NCBI RefSeq assembly: GCF_030272615.1
Contig: NC_081406.1
Location: 400,784,939-400,848,938, forward strand
Length of the DNA stretch: 64,000 bases
Source of the DNA: Cryptomeria japonica
Taxonomy: Eukaryota > Streptophyta > Pinopsida > Cupressales > Cupressaceae
Direction of reading: 5' to 3'
A program made the translations under genes and the position numbers. A model generated the notes under the pieces. It was given only the letters and a program-made list of their open reading frames with translations. It made no database searches and was not told where the DNA came from. Of the stretch, positions 22,473-33,599 are shown piece by piece; within the stretch, counting starts at the first letter, position 1; every line of letters begins with the position of its first letter.

Positions 22473-23988
22473 TGTTGGCATTTGGCATTATAACAGACAA
22501 TGGAAGATTGTTGGCATTTCAATAAGGATATTGAGAAGGTTGTTGATGATTATGGATATAGCTGATTAAGGATGTTTACTATCTTGATATTATTATTTTG
22601 TCAATGATGTCAAGAAATTGATTTTCTAATTCAGTATGATGTTGCCATATCTTGAGAAGTATGATTTGAAGAGTATAAAGATGTCGGTAAAAGACACAGA
22701 AAGAATATGATGAATAAGGGGATGAATAAGGTATTCAATGGGCAACTATTACTGAGTCAGACAATGATGAGATCATGATGTTTATATTGTTTTGACATCA
22801 TACATATGTTGTAAATTGTAAGGTTAATACTATACTATGTTATCAACCAAAGAACGTAGTCAATAAACCCTAAGGTTATCGCTATCGATTAATGAAGGCG
22901 GAATGTCTACCGAGTGAAGTTTAGTATTCACCGAGTTATTACCGAGTTGTAACCAAGCTATAATAGAATACATTAAATGGTTACATGCGCTATTTAATGA
23001 AGGAAGCTGATGAGATGGAATTGATTAGATGATTGGTGTGCCGTGCATAAAGTTTGTTAATGAATCTATGGCAAAGGAAAATCAGCATGAAGATCTATAG
23101 CTCAGATTGAACCGCAATACCCTAGCACAAGTTCCAAGAAATGTATGCAAGTTCCTAGGTGGGGTAAAACATTTTTCCGATCAAAGGATACATTGAACCT
23201 GGACAAGATTGAAGATCTAATGGCTATGATTGATCATGGGAAATGTGATCAAGGAGATTAAGCGGTTAGCCAATTGTTTATAAATAGGGAACTACTAATA
23301 AACAATGTATGCAGGAAAATGTATGAACAAGGATGCAACATAGTAATTACCGAGCATAGAAGCTTGAAGACCTGTTTGAATAGCAGAGTATAGAAGCCCA
23401 GCAGATGGACAAGATTAGTTCTATGTCTAGATTGTATTGAACAAATAAGAATCTGCTTTAGCATTTTAGATGTGAAGTTGCAGATAGATTTTTATTACTC
23501 TTATTTTGTAAAAGTGACAGAAAATCTCTTAATCGAGTGGACTTAACAGTCTTATTTATAAAACCCTCTAGCAAGGTGACATTCTAATTGAGTGTTTGAA
23601 ATCCTTTAACAAGGTCACTTCTAACAAGGTGAAGATCCTAACAAATCTGAGGGAAATCCCTTAACTGGGTCACATCTAGCAATGTGTTTGTAATCTTTAA
23701 CATGATTTGCTTTTAACCGAGCATACTCTAGAAGAGTATATTTCTTAGTGGGTCCGAAATGCCACAGTGGTTTTTCCCTATTTGGGTTTCCACGTTAAAT
23801 CTGTTGTTATGAGGTTTATGATGTTTATATGCTTTTGAGTTTGCATGTTTAGCAGTTTTGGTTATATTACTAAAGTATATGTTACCGAGGTTGAATCTGA
23901 TGTTTTTATGGAAAATTAAGCTTGTATGATTCACCCCCCCCCTTCTCATCTTGTTGGACTATACTTACATTAAGTATTAGAACTATCA
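22473..23988 (+). repeat. 5' LTR of RLC-3 (1516 bp)
   Basis: Starts TGTTGGCATTTGG and ends AACTATCA. A TATA box is at 23279. Near the end there is the C-tract signature GATTCACCCCCCCCC. A primer-binding site follows after two bases. Confidence 0.95.
23279..23286 (+). promoter_or_regulatory. TATA box in RLC-3 5' LTR
   Basis: TATAAATA in the context TTGTTTATAAATAGGGAAC, conserved in the 3' LTR at 29372-29379. Confidence 0.6.
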
Positions 23989-23990
23989 AT

Positions 23991-24002
23991 TGGTATCAGA
24001 GC
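23991..24002 (+). promoter_or_regulatory. Primer-binding site of RLC-3
   Basis: TGGTATCAGAGC, a full 12-base match to the initiator tRNA-Met type primer site. Confidence 0.9.
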
Positions 24003-24100
24003 TTAGGACTCTGAGAAGAAAAGTTTAAAGGTACTTGAGGCAAAGATCTGAAGATATATAAGAGGGATGCACCGAAGCTGAACAAATCAAGTTTCTCCAC

Positions 24101-24903
24101 ATGGCAGAAAAGGATGAAGCTGCACCTATCAGGAGTTGGAGAATATGCTGTATATTATCTAGAGAATGATTTCATCACACCAAGCACCTATCCATTGACT
24201 TAATGATCTAGAAGGCTGCAATGATGCAAAGGCTATGTGGAATAAGCTCATATCAGTATATGGAGGAGATGAACATGTTGAAAGAGAAAAAGTAGATATT
24301 CTAAAAGGACAACTTGAATCTATGAGGATGAATGAAGGTTAGAACATAACTCAGTACAGTACAAGACTAAAGGAGATTGTCAATCAAATCAAAGGAGCAG
24401 GTGGAACTATTGAAGAAAAGGATATAACAAGTAAGTTGTTAAGAACCCTTCTACTGGCTTATGCAATCCGAGTCTTTGCAATCAATGAATTGAGGTATGT
24501 ACCTAATATGCCAATTTCCTTAGATGCTACTATTGGTAAGCTACATGCATTTGAGTTAAGTAACTTTGATAACAGTGGATCTTCAGTAAATAAAGTTGAA
24601 TCTGCATTTAGTTCTTCTCATCTTGATGAATCTAATGATTACAATGAAAGAAAGTATAAGTGCTCTGAAGTTGATCATAGTGGAGCAAGTGAAAGATTTC
24701 ATAAGAACATGGAAGAAGTACACGAACTGTATGAGGAAATCAAAAAGCAGGAAGAGTTTGAAGCACTATTAGCCAGAAGGTTACCGAGAGGCAAAGGTAA
24801 GTATAAAGGAAAACTACCTTTGAAATGTTTCAATTGTGATAAGATAGGACATATGGCTTCTAACTGTCCTGACAAAGATTCCATTGAAAAGAGAGATTAC
24901 TGA
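24101..24903 (+). pseudogene. RLC-3 gag (broken)
   Basis: The body of gag is in the frame of DAKAMWNKLISVYGG (near 24230), with VDILKGQLESMRM and a TAG at 24340-24342 where relatives would have Gln. From 24436 it is open to a TGA at 24901. The C-terminal zinc knuckle CFNCDKIGHMASNC (24828-24869) is intact CCHC and would bind element RNA. The first ATG (24101) leads into a different frame, so the N-terminus is frameshifted, and the N-terminal domain seen in RLC-1 gag appears shortened. Confidence 0.85.
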
Positions 24904-27900
24904 GATGACAGACAGAAAGACAATCATTACAGAAGACACCAAGACTTCAGAAGAAGAGATAGAAAGACATGCTTAATAGCTGATGAGGAATCCAATGATG
25001 ATAAATCAGATAAAACTGATATAGAGGAAGTAGTTTATGTGGCTATCAAAGATGGATAAGATGAAGAAAGGTATGAGGAAAAACCTCTAATATCTCATAT
25101 AAACACTAATGATTCTTGGATCATAGATAGTTGATACTCACATCATATGACAGGAGATAAACACAAGTTTGTTATGTTAGAAGATTATGATGGAAGCTAT
25201 GTTAGATTTGGTAATGATGCACCATGTTCAGTGAAAGGTAAAGGATCTATAACACTTCTTGACAATGCAAGATGCAATGATGTTTATTGGGTTGAAGGTT
25301 TGAAATACAATTAGTTGAGTGTAGCACAGCTAAACAATATAGGTTACCGAATAGAATTTTAGAAAGGAGTTGTCAAAGTTCATGACAAGAATGGAAAGTT
25401 AGCTACTACTCGGACACAAACAAAAGGTAACACATTTCACCTTGACTCAACTCAAAATAAGTGTCTGTATGCAAAGATAGATGATACTTGGTTATGGCAT
25501 AAAAGGTTTTGTCCTTTAAATTTTGATAATCTGATCAAAATAAGTAAGAACCACTAAGTAAGAGGTCTACCAAGTCTTGAAAAACCTGAGAATGCTATGT
25601 GTCGAGGATGCTAGATGGGTAAGATGACAAGATCAAGATTTACAAGTAAGTCTTATACTTCTAAGGGAGTTTTAGATCTTGTCCACACTGATCTTTGTGG
25701 TCCTATGAAAGTTCAAAGTCATTATGGTGATAAATACTTCATATTATTTGTGGATGACTATTCAAGGATGATGTCAATAATGTTTTTAAAAGAAAAATCA
25801 GAACCTTTTCAAATGTTTAAATGGTACAAGGCAAGAGTTGAAAATGAAACAGGAAGACAACTGAAATGTCTTAGATCAGATAGAGGAGGAGAGTTCACAT
25901 CTGATGAGTTCAACTTATTCTACAATGATCATGGTATTAAAAGACAAGTCTCTGCACCGAGAACTCCACAGCAGAATGGAATACTTGAGAGAAGAAACAG
26001 ATCTATTGTGGATTGCGCTAGAACAATGATGATTGAAAAGAAAGTGCCACAAACATTTTGGAGAGAAGCAATAAGCACAATAGTTTACACCCTGAACCGA
26101 GTAAAACTGAAGAAAGGTACTTTGAAGATACCATATGAAATCTGGTATGACAAGAAACCTAATGTAAGTTATCTTAAAATCTTTGGAAGTAGATGCTATG
26201 TACACAAAGATGATACAAATGGCAAGTTTGATCAAAAAAGTGATGAAGGAACATTTCTAGGTTATTCTTCTGGAAGCAAAGTTTTTAAATGTCTGATCAA
26301 ATCATCTAACAAAATAGTGTAAAGTGCAAATGTGAAAATTGATGAATTTGCAGAAAGAAATGATGAAGGAAATTCCAAGGAACTAGAATATTATGATGAA
26401 TTTGTCTATGTTCAACCAACAAGTCTTACCGAGAAAACTGTTGAAGAAATGTAGAGAATATCCAGTTACTGAGTGATGAAGAAGATCATACAGAGCCTAC
26501 TGAGCTTGTATTAGCCAAGTATGTTAGAAGACATCATGCACCAAGTCAGATTATAGGAGATAAGGATGATCCACTGATGACAAGGAACAAACTGAGACAG
26601 AACACATGTTTGATATCTGAATTTGAATCGAGAATAGTGAAAGAGGCATTTGACAGTGAAGATTGGATAAATGCTATGATAGAAGAGATTGATCAAATCA
26701 AGAAGAATGACACATGGACACTAATCCCAAAACCAAAGGAAAAATATCTAATCGGTACAAAGTGGATTTTCAGAAACAAGCTAAATGAAAAAGGAGAGGT
26801 CATTCGGAATAAAGCAAAACTAGTTCGCAAAGGTTATGCTCAAGAAGAAGGAATTGATTATGGTGAAACTTTTGCACCTGTGGCTAGACTTGAAGGAGTA
26901 AGAGCATTGTTGGCATATGCTGCTTTCAAAAACTTCAAGGTATATCAAATGGATGTCAAATCTTCATTTCTAAATGGAATATTAGAAGAAGAAGTTTTTA
27001 TTGAACAACCTGAAGGATTTGTTGAAGACAATAATAAAGATTAGGTATGTAAATTGTATAAAGCATTAAATGGTCTGAAACAAGCACCTAGAGCATGGTA
27101 TGAAAGATTGCACTCTTATTTGATTAAGATTTGGTTTTTAAGGACAAGTGAGAATAGCAATATATACATGATGAATGATGAAAATGGAATACTGATCTCA
27201 GCCATATTTGTTGATGATATTATATTTTGTGGAAATGACTCTCTATGTAAGAACTTTGGAAATGAAATGAGCAAAGAATTTGAGATGTCATTAATTGGTG
27301 AGATAAAGTATTTTATAGGTTTACAGATACTGTAAATGAAAAATGATATTTTCATTACTCAATCCAAGTACATAAAGGAAATCTTGAAGAAATTTGGAAT
27401 GGAGGATTCAAAACCAATAAGTACTCCTATGACTACCAACTCTGCATCCATTAATGAGACACTTTACCAATCCATGATTGGAAAGCTACAATATGTTGTT
27501 CACAACAGACTAGACATAGCACATGTAGTAGGTATAGTTGCAAGATTCTTTGCAGATCCTAAGGAAACACACATGACAGCAATCAAAAGAATCTTTAGAT
27601 ACTTGAAAGGCATAGAGGATTATGGCTTAGTATATCAGAAAGGAAATGATTTTGATTTAAAAGTTTATACTGATGCTGATTGGGCAGGCAACATTGATGA
27701 CAGAAAAAACACAAGTGGAGGAGCTTTCTTTGTAGGAGAAAGACTAGTGAGTTGGCTTCGCAAGAAACAAGGATGTGTTTCACAGTCAACAACAGAAGCT
27801 GAATACGTTGTTGTAGTATTGAATTGTACCAACATTGCATGGATCAAACAACTATTGGAAGGAATAAATGAGAAAGTTACCAAGCCAGTAACTATATTCC

Positions 27901-28136
27901 GTGACAATACTAGTGCCATTAACATTTCAAAGAATCCTGTTATGCATTCTAAGACAAAGCACATCTCTATCAAATATCATTATCTTAGAGAAGAAGCTCG
28001 AGAGAAGAAAGTGGTGTTGGAGTATGTTAGCACAAAGGAACAAATAGTAGATATCTTTACCAAGCCACTACCAAGGGACACTTTTGAATATCTTAGAAGT
28101 AAGTTAGGGGTCCTACCCCTATCTTCTACTCACTGA
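24904..28136 (+). pseudogene. RLC-3 pol (broken; all domains present)
   Basis: The protease site is lost: where DSGCSHHM is expected the sequence reads DS, stop (TGA near 25132), YSHHMTGDK. The integrase zinc region (25495-25620) has FCPLN where the second His should be. The DDE core (25615-26322) is open, with LVHTDLCGPM, CLRSDRGGEF and NGILERRN, so all three acidic residues are kept. Reverse transcriptase (26577-27335) has [20 protein letters not shown] and FVDDIIFCGN intact. RNase H (27336-28136) is an open 266-codon frame ending IFTKPLPRDTFEYLRSKLG. Stops at TAG 27042, TAA 27333 and elsewhere separate these blocks. It is less decayed than RLC-1. Confidence 0.92.
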
Positions 28137-28568
28137 CCGAGTTCGGTGAAAGAATCAATTCAATGACTCTATCGAATATCTTTTTAGAGTTGATGCTGAT
28201 TTACACACTTTAGGATGTTTTCTAAAGGTGTACAGGAAATAATACAGGAAACATTATAGGGAATAGGAATTGAAGACAAAATGCTCTGGCTGAGACTCAG
28301 TTGATACACAATAGCAGGAAATCACTTCATACAGGAAGAAATTATGTTTTAGTTCTTTACTTTTTGGCATTGTTGTCAAAGGGGGAGAAGACTAATATAA
28401 GGGAGAGAAGACTGATTGAAAAGACTAAAGAAAATAGGAGAAGTCTAATGTATGGGGGAGAAAATCTGTTGACAACAAGAGAGCATTTCAATATTTCAGA
28501 ATCACAGCAATCTGAATCTTCTTAAGGTCAAATAAATTGGTTTTGCCATCAATGCCAAAGGGGGATAT
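28137..28568 (+). promoter_or_regulatory. RLC-3 3' untranslated region and polypurine tract
   Basis: The polypurine tract AAAGGGGGA lies at 28557-28565, three bases before the 3' LTR. Two similar G-rich runs occur upstream (AAAGGGGGAGAAG near 28379 and ATGGGGGAG near 28452). A 74-codon frame here (28301-28525) has no recognisable content. Confidence 0.75.
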
Positions 28569-30079
28569 TGTTAGCAATTGGCATTATAACAGACAATGGA
28601 AGATTGGTGGCATTTCAATAAGGATATTGAGAAGGTTGTTGATGATTATGGATATAATTGATTAAGGATGTTTACTGTCTTGATATTATTATTTTGTCAT
28701 TGATGTCAAGAAATCAATTTTCTAATTCAGTATGATGTTGCCATATCTTGAGAAGTATGATTTGAAGAGTGTAAAGATGTCGGTAAAAGACATAGAAAGA
28801 ATATGATGAATAAGGGGATGAATAAGGTATTCAATGGGAAACTATTACTGAGTCAGACAATAATGAGATCATGATGTTTAGATTGTTTTGACATCATACA
28901 TATGTTGTAAATTGTAAGGTTAATACTATACTATGTTATCGACCAAAGAACCTAGTCGATAAACCCTAAGGTTATCGCTATCAGTTAATAAAGGCGGAAT
29001 GTCTATCGAGTGAAGTTTAGTATTCATCGAGTTATTACCAAGTTGTAACCAAGCTATAATAGAATACATTTGGTTACATGCATTATTTAATGAAGGAAGA
29101 TGATGAGCTGGAACTGATTAGATGATTGGTATGCTATGCATAAAGTTTTTTAATGAATCTATGGCAAAGGAAAATCGGCATGAAGATCTACAGCTTAGAT
29201 TGAACTGCAATACCCTAGAAAAAATTCCAAGATATGTATGCAAGTTCCTAGGCGGGGTAAAATGTTTTTCCAATCGAAGGATACATTGAACCTGGACAAG
29301 ATTGAAGATCTAATGGCTATGATTGATCATGGGAAATGTGATCAAGGAGATTAAGCGGTTAGCTAATTGTTTATAAATAGGGAACTATTGATAAACAATG
29401 TATGCGGGCAAATGTATGCACAAGGATGCTACATAGTGATTACTGAGCACAAAAGCTTGAAGACATGTTTGAATAACAAAGTATAGAAGTCCAACAGATG
29501 GACAAGATTAGTTCTATGTCTAGATTGTATTGAGAAAATAAGAATCTGCTTTAGCATTTTAGATGTGAAGTTGCAGATAGATTTTTATTACTGTTATTTT
29601 GTAAAAGTGACAGAAAATCTCTTAACCGAGTGGACTTAACAGTCTTATTTGTAAAACCCTCTAGCAAGGTGACATTCTGAATGAGTGTTTGAAATCCTTT
29701 AACAAGGTCACTTCTAACAAGGCGAAGATCCTAACAGATCTAAGGGAAATCCCTTAACCAGGTCACATCTAGCAATGTGTATGTAATCTTTAATAGGATT
29801 TGCTTTTAACCGAGCATACTCTAGAAGAGTATATTTCTTAGTGGGTCCAAAATCCCACAGTGGTTTTTCCCTATTTGGGTTTCCATGTTAAATCTGGTGT
29901 TATGAGGTTTATGATGTTTATATGCTTTTGAGTTTGCATGTTTAGTAGTTTTGATTATATTACTGAAGTATCTATTACTGAGGTTGAATCTGATGTTTTT
30001 ATGGAAGATTAAGCTTGTATGATTCACCCCCCCCTCTCATCTTGTTGGACTGTACTTACATTAAGTATCAGAACTATCA
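28569..30079 (+). repeat. 3' LTR of RLC-3 (1511 bp)
   Basis: Starts TGTTAGCAATTGG and ends AACTATCA, then the AAGAG target repeat. It is homologous to 22473-23988 over its whole length with scattered substitutions. Confidence 0.95.
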
Positions 30080-30084
30080 AAGAG

Positions 30085-30729
30085 TTCCCCAAAGGAACTA
30101 GCGATTCCTTTAAAGACATCTTCAACCCAAAACTCCAAGGGAAGGCCCAACAATCTGACCCAAACAAGAGATTGTACAGAAAAAGATTCATTTAGGTCCA
30201 TCTTAGGCAACCACTTTTGTAGTGCAAGCATAGATTTTCCAATCAACCAAGGACCATCACAAATCACCCTCAACATGTCTTCCTCACATGAAAATGCCAT
30301 CGAAAACACACCTTTGGACATAGTAGTAATCTCCACTTGACCTTTAAGCTCTCATTTGCGTTTAGCAAACACCCTGACAACATCAATATTCAGCCTCGAG
30401 CCCAAAAATTTTCCAACTAGAGTCATTGCCATAAGGTTAATGTTATTCTCAATCACTAGGTCTTGAAATTCAATAGAAAATCTAACCTTTTCTGGTTCTG
30501 AGATATTACGAACTAGAGGGAGCGAGGACTTTCCACTCGATTTGACACTGAATAGAGAAGTGCACGACCGACCATCGTCCCTCCGAACAGGTACCTGCCT
30601 TTAGTTGTCTCCAGCATGTGATCCTCCATTCCCCCCATCATGATCAAGAGGCTTGTCACCAACTTGTGGGTCCCTATCTTTCGGGTCCTTTCCATTCAGC
30701 TCACAGGAATCAGGGAAGTCTCAGGATTG
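30085..30729 (-). pseudogene. LINE ORF1, DUF4283-type N-terminal domain
   Basis: On the minus strand 30480-30090 reads EFQDLVIENNINLMAMTLVG, then DVVRVFAKRK, a stop in place of Trp, ELKGQVEITTMSKGVFSM, and CDGPWLIGKSMLAL followed by VWVRLLGLPLEFW. The pattern of ..PW.IG...L.L..W.P followed by VWVRL.GLPLE.W is the DUF4283 domain found in plant LINE ORF1 proteins, which bind RNA. The frame continues into 22472 once RLC-3 is set aside. On the other side (30729) RLG-3 interrupts it. Confidence 0.88.
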
Positions 30730-32315
30730 TGGTACAGGAGCACCTAGCTTCTAACGATTTTGTTGATGCACTTTCTAGAATTTGGTGTGATAGTCCTTAT
30801 TTTAGATTAAATTTGTGAATAATAGCCTACATAGAGGTCCACATGTGTGTTGGATATGCATTTGAAGGATGATTGTGAACTAGGTTATTTGTTTGCTCAA
30901 ATTTGGCCTATGAGCCCTTGTAAACCTAAAATGGCATAAATTTGCATTTTGATGTAAAATGTCTTGTAAAGTCTTATTTGGTATTTAGGCATGTCATTTT
31001 AATATTATTTATTCATCCTAGGAGGTTTAGGATGAGTGGAACTGCATAAAATGTAAAAATGCACATTTGAGCAAAAATTGTCATTGTTGCTCAAAAACAT
31101 TTTGCAACTTTTGAGAAACTTTTGCATTTTTGAGAACATCGGTGGTTGGGAAACCATTGAAGAGTTGGTTAGGATCTATATGGCATATAAAATTCTCTCA
31201 GAATGATTATACATGGGTTGGCAAAAGCCTTGAGCAAGTTTGAATAGATTGTGAAGACATTTTCTAGATTTTACCTTGTAATTTTCTCATCTTTTGAGCA
31301 GCAGTCCGTACCAAATGGATTGACCTTGCTACTGTTCTTTCATGAATGTTTTGCATCTAAAATTGTAGTTATTATAAGGTGTTTGCAATTATTTTTAGTA
31401 TAGGTTTGAATTGTGTTTTTGAATCTGGATTGCTCTCGGCCTGAGCAGGGGTTTAATAGCCCAGTTCTGATTCCAGCTTGAAATCCCTTGAGTTATGCTT
31501 AATAACCCTTGGGAATCGAGCTATGGAACCCTTCTATAGTGTAAATATGTTTTGTATTGGCCTGGAAGTTGTTGAGAAGCAATTTTTCATCATTTCCTAG
31601 GTGAGCTTAGTCATAACCTGGTTAGGAAAGTGATTGAAATGTTGCATATGCTTGCAGGGATGACCAGTTGCAAAGGTACCAAGTGTTTAGCATGAGAGAT
31701 TAATGTGTGGTAGAGCCTATGTAAAAAGGTAGAGGTGTGACAGAGTAGAGAAAACAATAAACCCATTGGAGAAGACTGCTAAGTCCTACAACCCTCTATA
31801 AATGCCATTTTTGGGTTCTATACCAGTACAAACATACCTGACTATCTCACCTAGTGGATCCAAAAGTTCATCCAAAAGGGTACTCAGATCACAAAAGAGG
31901 TTGGAAGTTTCTTTGAGTGATTTTTGAACAATTTCCCAAAAACCGGTAAGGTAGGGCTAATTGAGGCTCTAGGGCTACTAGGCCTAGAAAATAGGAGAAA
32001 GAGGGAACGATGAATAAATGATGGAAAGCCAATCGAAGAACTAGTTGAATGGCATGGAAACGCCTTTAGAACACCTATTAAAACCCCTGCAAGTACATGT
32101 TAGAGGATTGCATAGCTTAAAGGTTGGATTTACCCTTCTGAATCTCAACCATGCTTGAAGCAACTATTGAGCACAACTTGATAGGGAGCACTCCTAGAGA
32201 GTTTGAGTGTTCTGGTTTGTTACATGACATGTGAAGAGTGGAAGGAGCCCACTAAAACATCACCCAAGTACCTATTGAGCAAGGTGAAACTCTCTTTGAG
32301 AACCCCTCCCTATCA
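30730..32315 (+). repeat. 5' LTR of RLG-3 (1586 bp)
   Basis: Starts TGGTACAGGAG and ends CCCTCCCTATCA; the primer site begins three bases later. A TATAAAT box is at 31797-31803. Confidence 0.9.
31797..31803 (+). promoter_or_regulatory. TATA box in RLG-3 5' LTR
   Basis: TATAAAT in the context CCCTCTATAAATGCC, conserved in the 3' LTR at 50736-50742. Confidence 0.55.
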
Positions 32316-32318
32316 AAG

Positions 32319-32331
32319 TGGTATCAGTGCC
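32319..32331 (+). promoter_or_regulatory. Primer-binding site of RLG-3
   Basis: TGGTATCAGTGCC, a variant of the initiator tRNA-Met primer site with one internal difference from the Copia version. Confidence 0.7.
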
Positions 32332-32358
32332 TACTAAGATTTAAGAAGAAGCTAGTTC

Positions 32359-33430
32359 ATGTCAAAGGCTGAGTCAGTAGGAGAAAATAGTCTAAGGATG
32401 GTGACTACTGCAGAGTTAGCCAAGAAGGTAGAAGATCAAGAGGAAGAGAATAGACTCCTCAAGGTAAGATTACAACAATTGGAGAGTAAACTAGACACAG
32501 TTGAAGACAAGACTAAGAAAGTGACAATCAAAGTCAATGAAGGGAAGGGTATAGAAGTAGTAGAGGAGGATAGCACACCTGAACTAGATCATATTCTACC
32601 TAAAGAACCTTTCCTTAGAGCCATTAAAACCTTAGGAGGTAAATCCCTAGAAGGAGTGCCACTTTTTTGTGAAAAAATGGAACTGGAAGTAGTCATGGAA
32701 TGGATTGAAGAATTGGAGAATCTCTTTGAATCTGATGGGATTAGTGAGGCACAAAAGGTGAAAGTAGCCAAATCTAGATTGAGAGGAGCAAGCTTGACTT
32801 GGTGGAAGTTCATCAAGGAGGAGAGGCAAAAGGATGGTAAGAACCCAGTTGCCACTTGGAAAGGAATGCTAGCTAAGGTGAAAGAAGCATATATCCCTGA
32901 AGACTATGAAATTAAATTGCACAAGAGGAAACAAAACTTGAGACAAAGAGAACTAGACGTGAGAAGCTACACTGAGAAATTTTAGAAGTTGTGTTTGATA
33001 TCCAAGGTGGTGGAAGATGAATGCATCAAGGTAGCCAGGTATTTGAATGGCTTGAGGTGGAATATTCAAGAGCAGTTGAGTTTGTGTCATAGTTTTTTTT
33101 CATAAGTGCTATCAATTGGAACTCAAGGTGGAAGAGAAGAGAAATAAGAAACAAGATAAAAGAAACAGAGGAAGAGGTAGAGGAAGAGATGGTAGAGGTC
33201 ATAGAGGTAGCTATGGTGGAAGAAGTGTAGACCAAAGATCCCAAGGGGAATCCAAGTTGGTAGAGAAAAGTGGGGATTCCAATAGCAAGAGCAGCTATAG
33301 AGGAAGGGGGTCTAGCAACTCTAGTAGAGGAAGGTCTAGTGGATCAGGAAGAGGGTCCTATTTCACCATAATGAAATGATACAATTGCCATCAGCTTGGA
33401 TACCTGGCCTATAGATGTCTTGAGAAGTCT
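32359..33430 (+). pseudogene. RLG-3 gag (broken)
   Basis: The start Met at 32359 opens 208 codons. A coiled-coil N-terminus comes first (EENRLLKVRLQQLESKL), then the gag core with EVVMEWIEELENLFES, AKSRLRGASLTWW and LRQRELDVRSYTEKF, where a TAG stops it at 32983. The nucleocapsid part is shifted to another frame: an Arg/Gly/Ser-rich block at 33116-33370 (RGRGRGRDGRGHRGSYGG) is followed near 33378 by a zinc knuckle in which the first Cys is a TGA stop and His is Tyr (YNCHQLGYLAYRC). The core is typical of plant chromovirus gag. Confidence 0.88.
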
Positions 33431-33599
33431 TCTTCATCCCAAGCAGGTGAGAGGAGAGTAAATTATGTTCAAGAAGATGCAACAAACATGAAGGCATCAA
33501 AAGTGAGTTTAGATTCAGAGGTTCGTGAAATCTCATGATAAGGAGAGTCTTGATTAAAGAACTGGTTAATGAAGAACCTAGCCAAAGGAGATCCTTTTT

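Larger units (their letters stand above)
22473..30079 (+). mobile_element. RLC-3: complete Copia element in LINE ORF1
   Basis: Two LTRs of 1516 and 1511 bp enclose a primer site, gag, pol and polypurine tract. The TSD is AAGAG (22468-22472 and 30080-30084). Total length is 7607 bp. It is the only Copia element here that nothing else interrupts. The LTRs differ at several positions in their first 150 bp (by eye, roughly one in twenty), and gag-pol carries stops, so it is inactive. Its LTRs belong to a different family from RLC-1, RLC-2 and RLC-4. Confidence 0.95.

Noticed and set aside
28301-28525. 74-codon ORF after RLC-3 pol
   Set aside because: It lies in the 3' untranslated region between the pol stop and the polypurine tract and shows no known motif.
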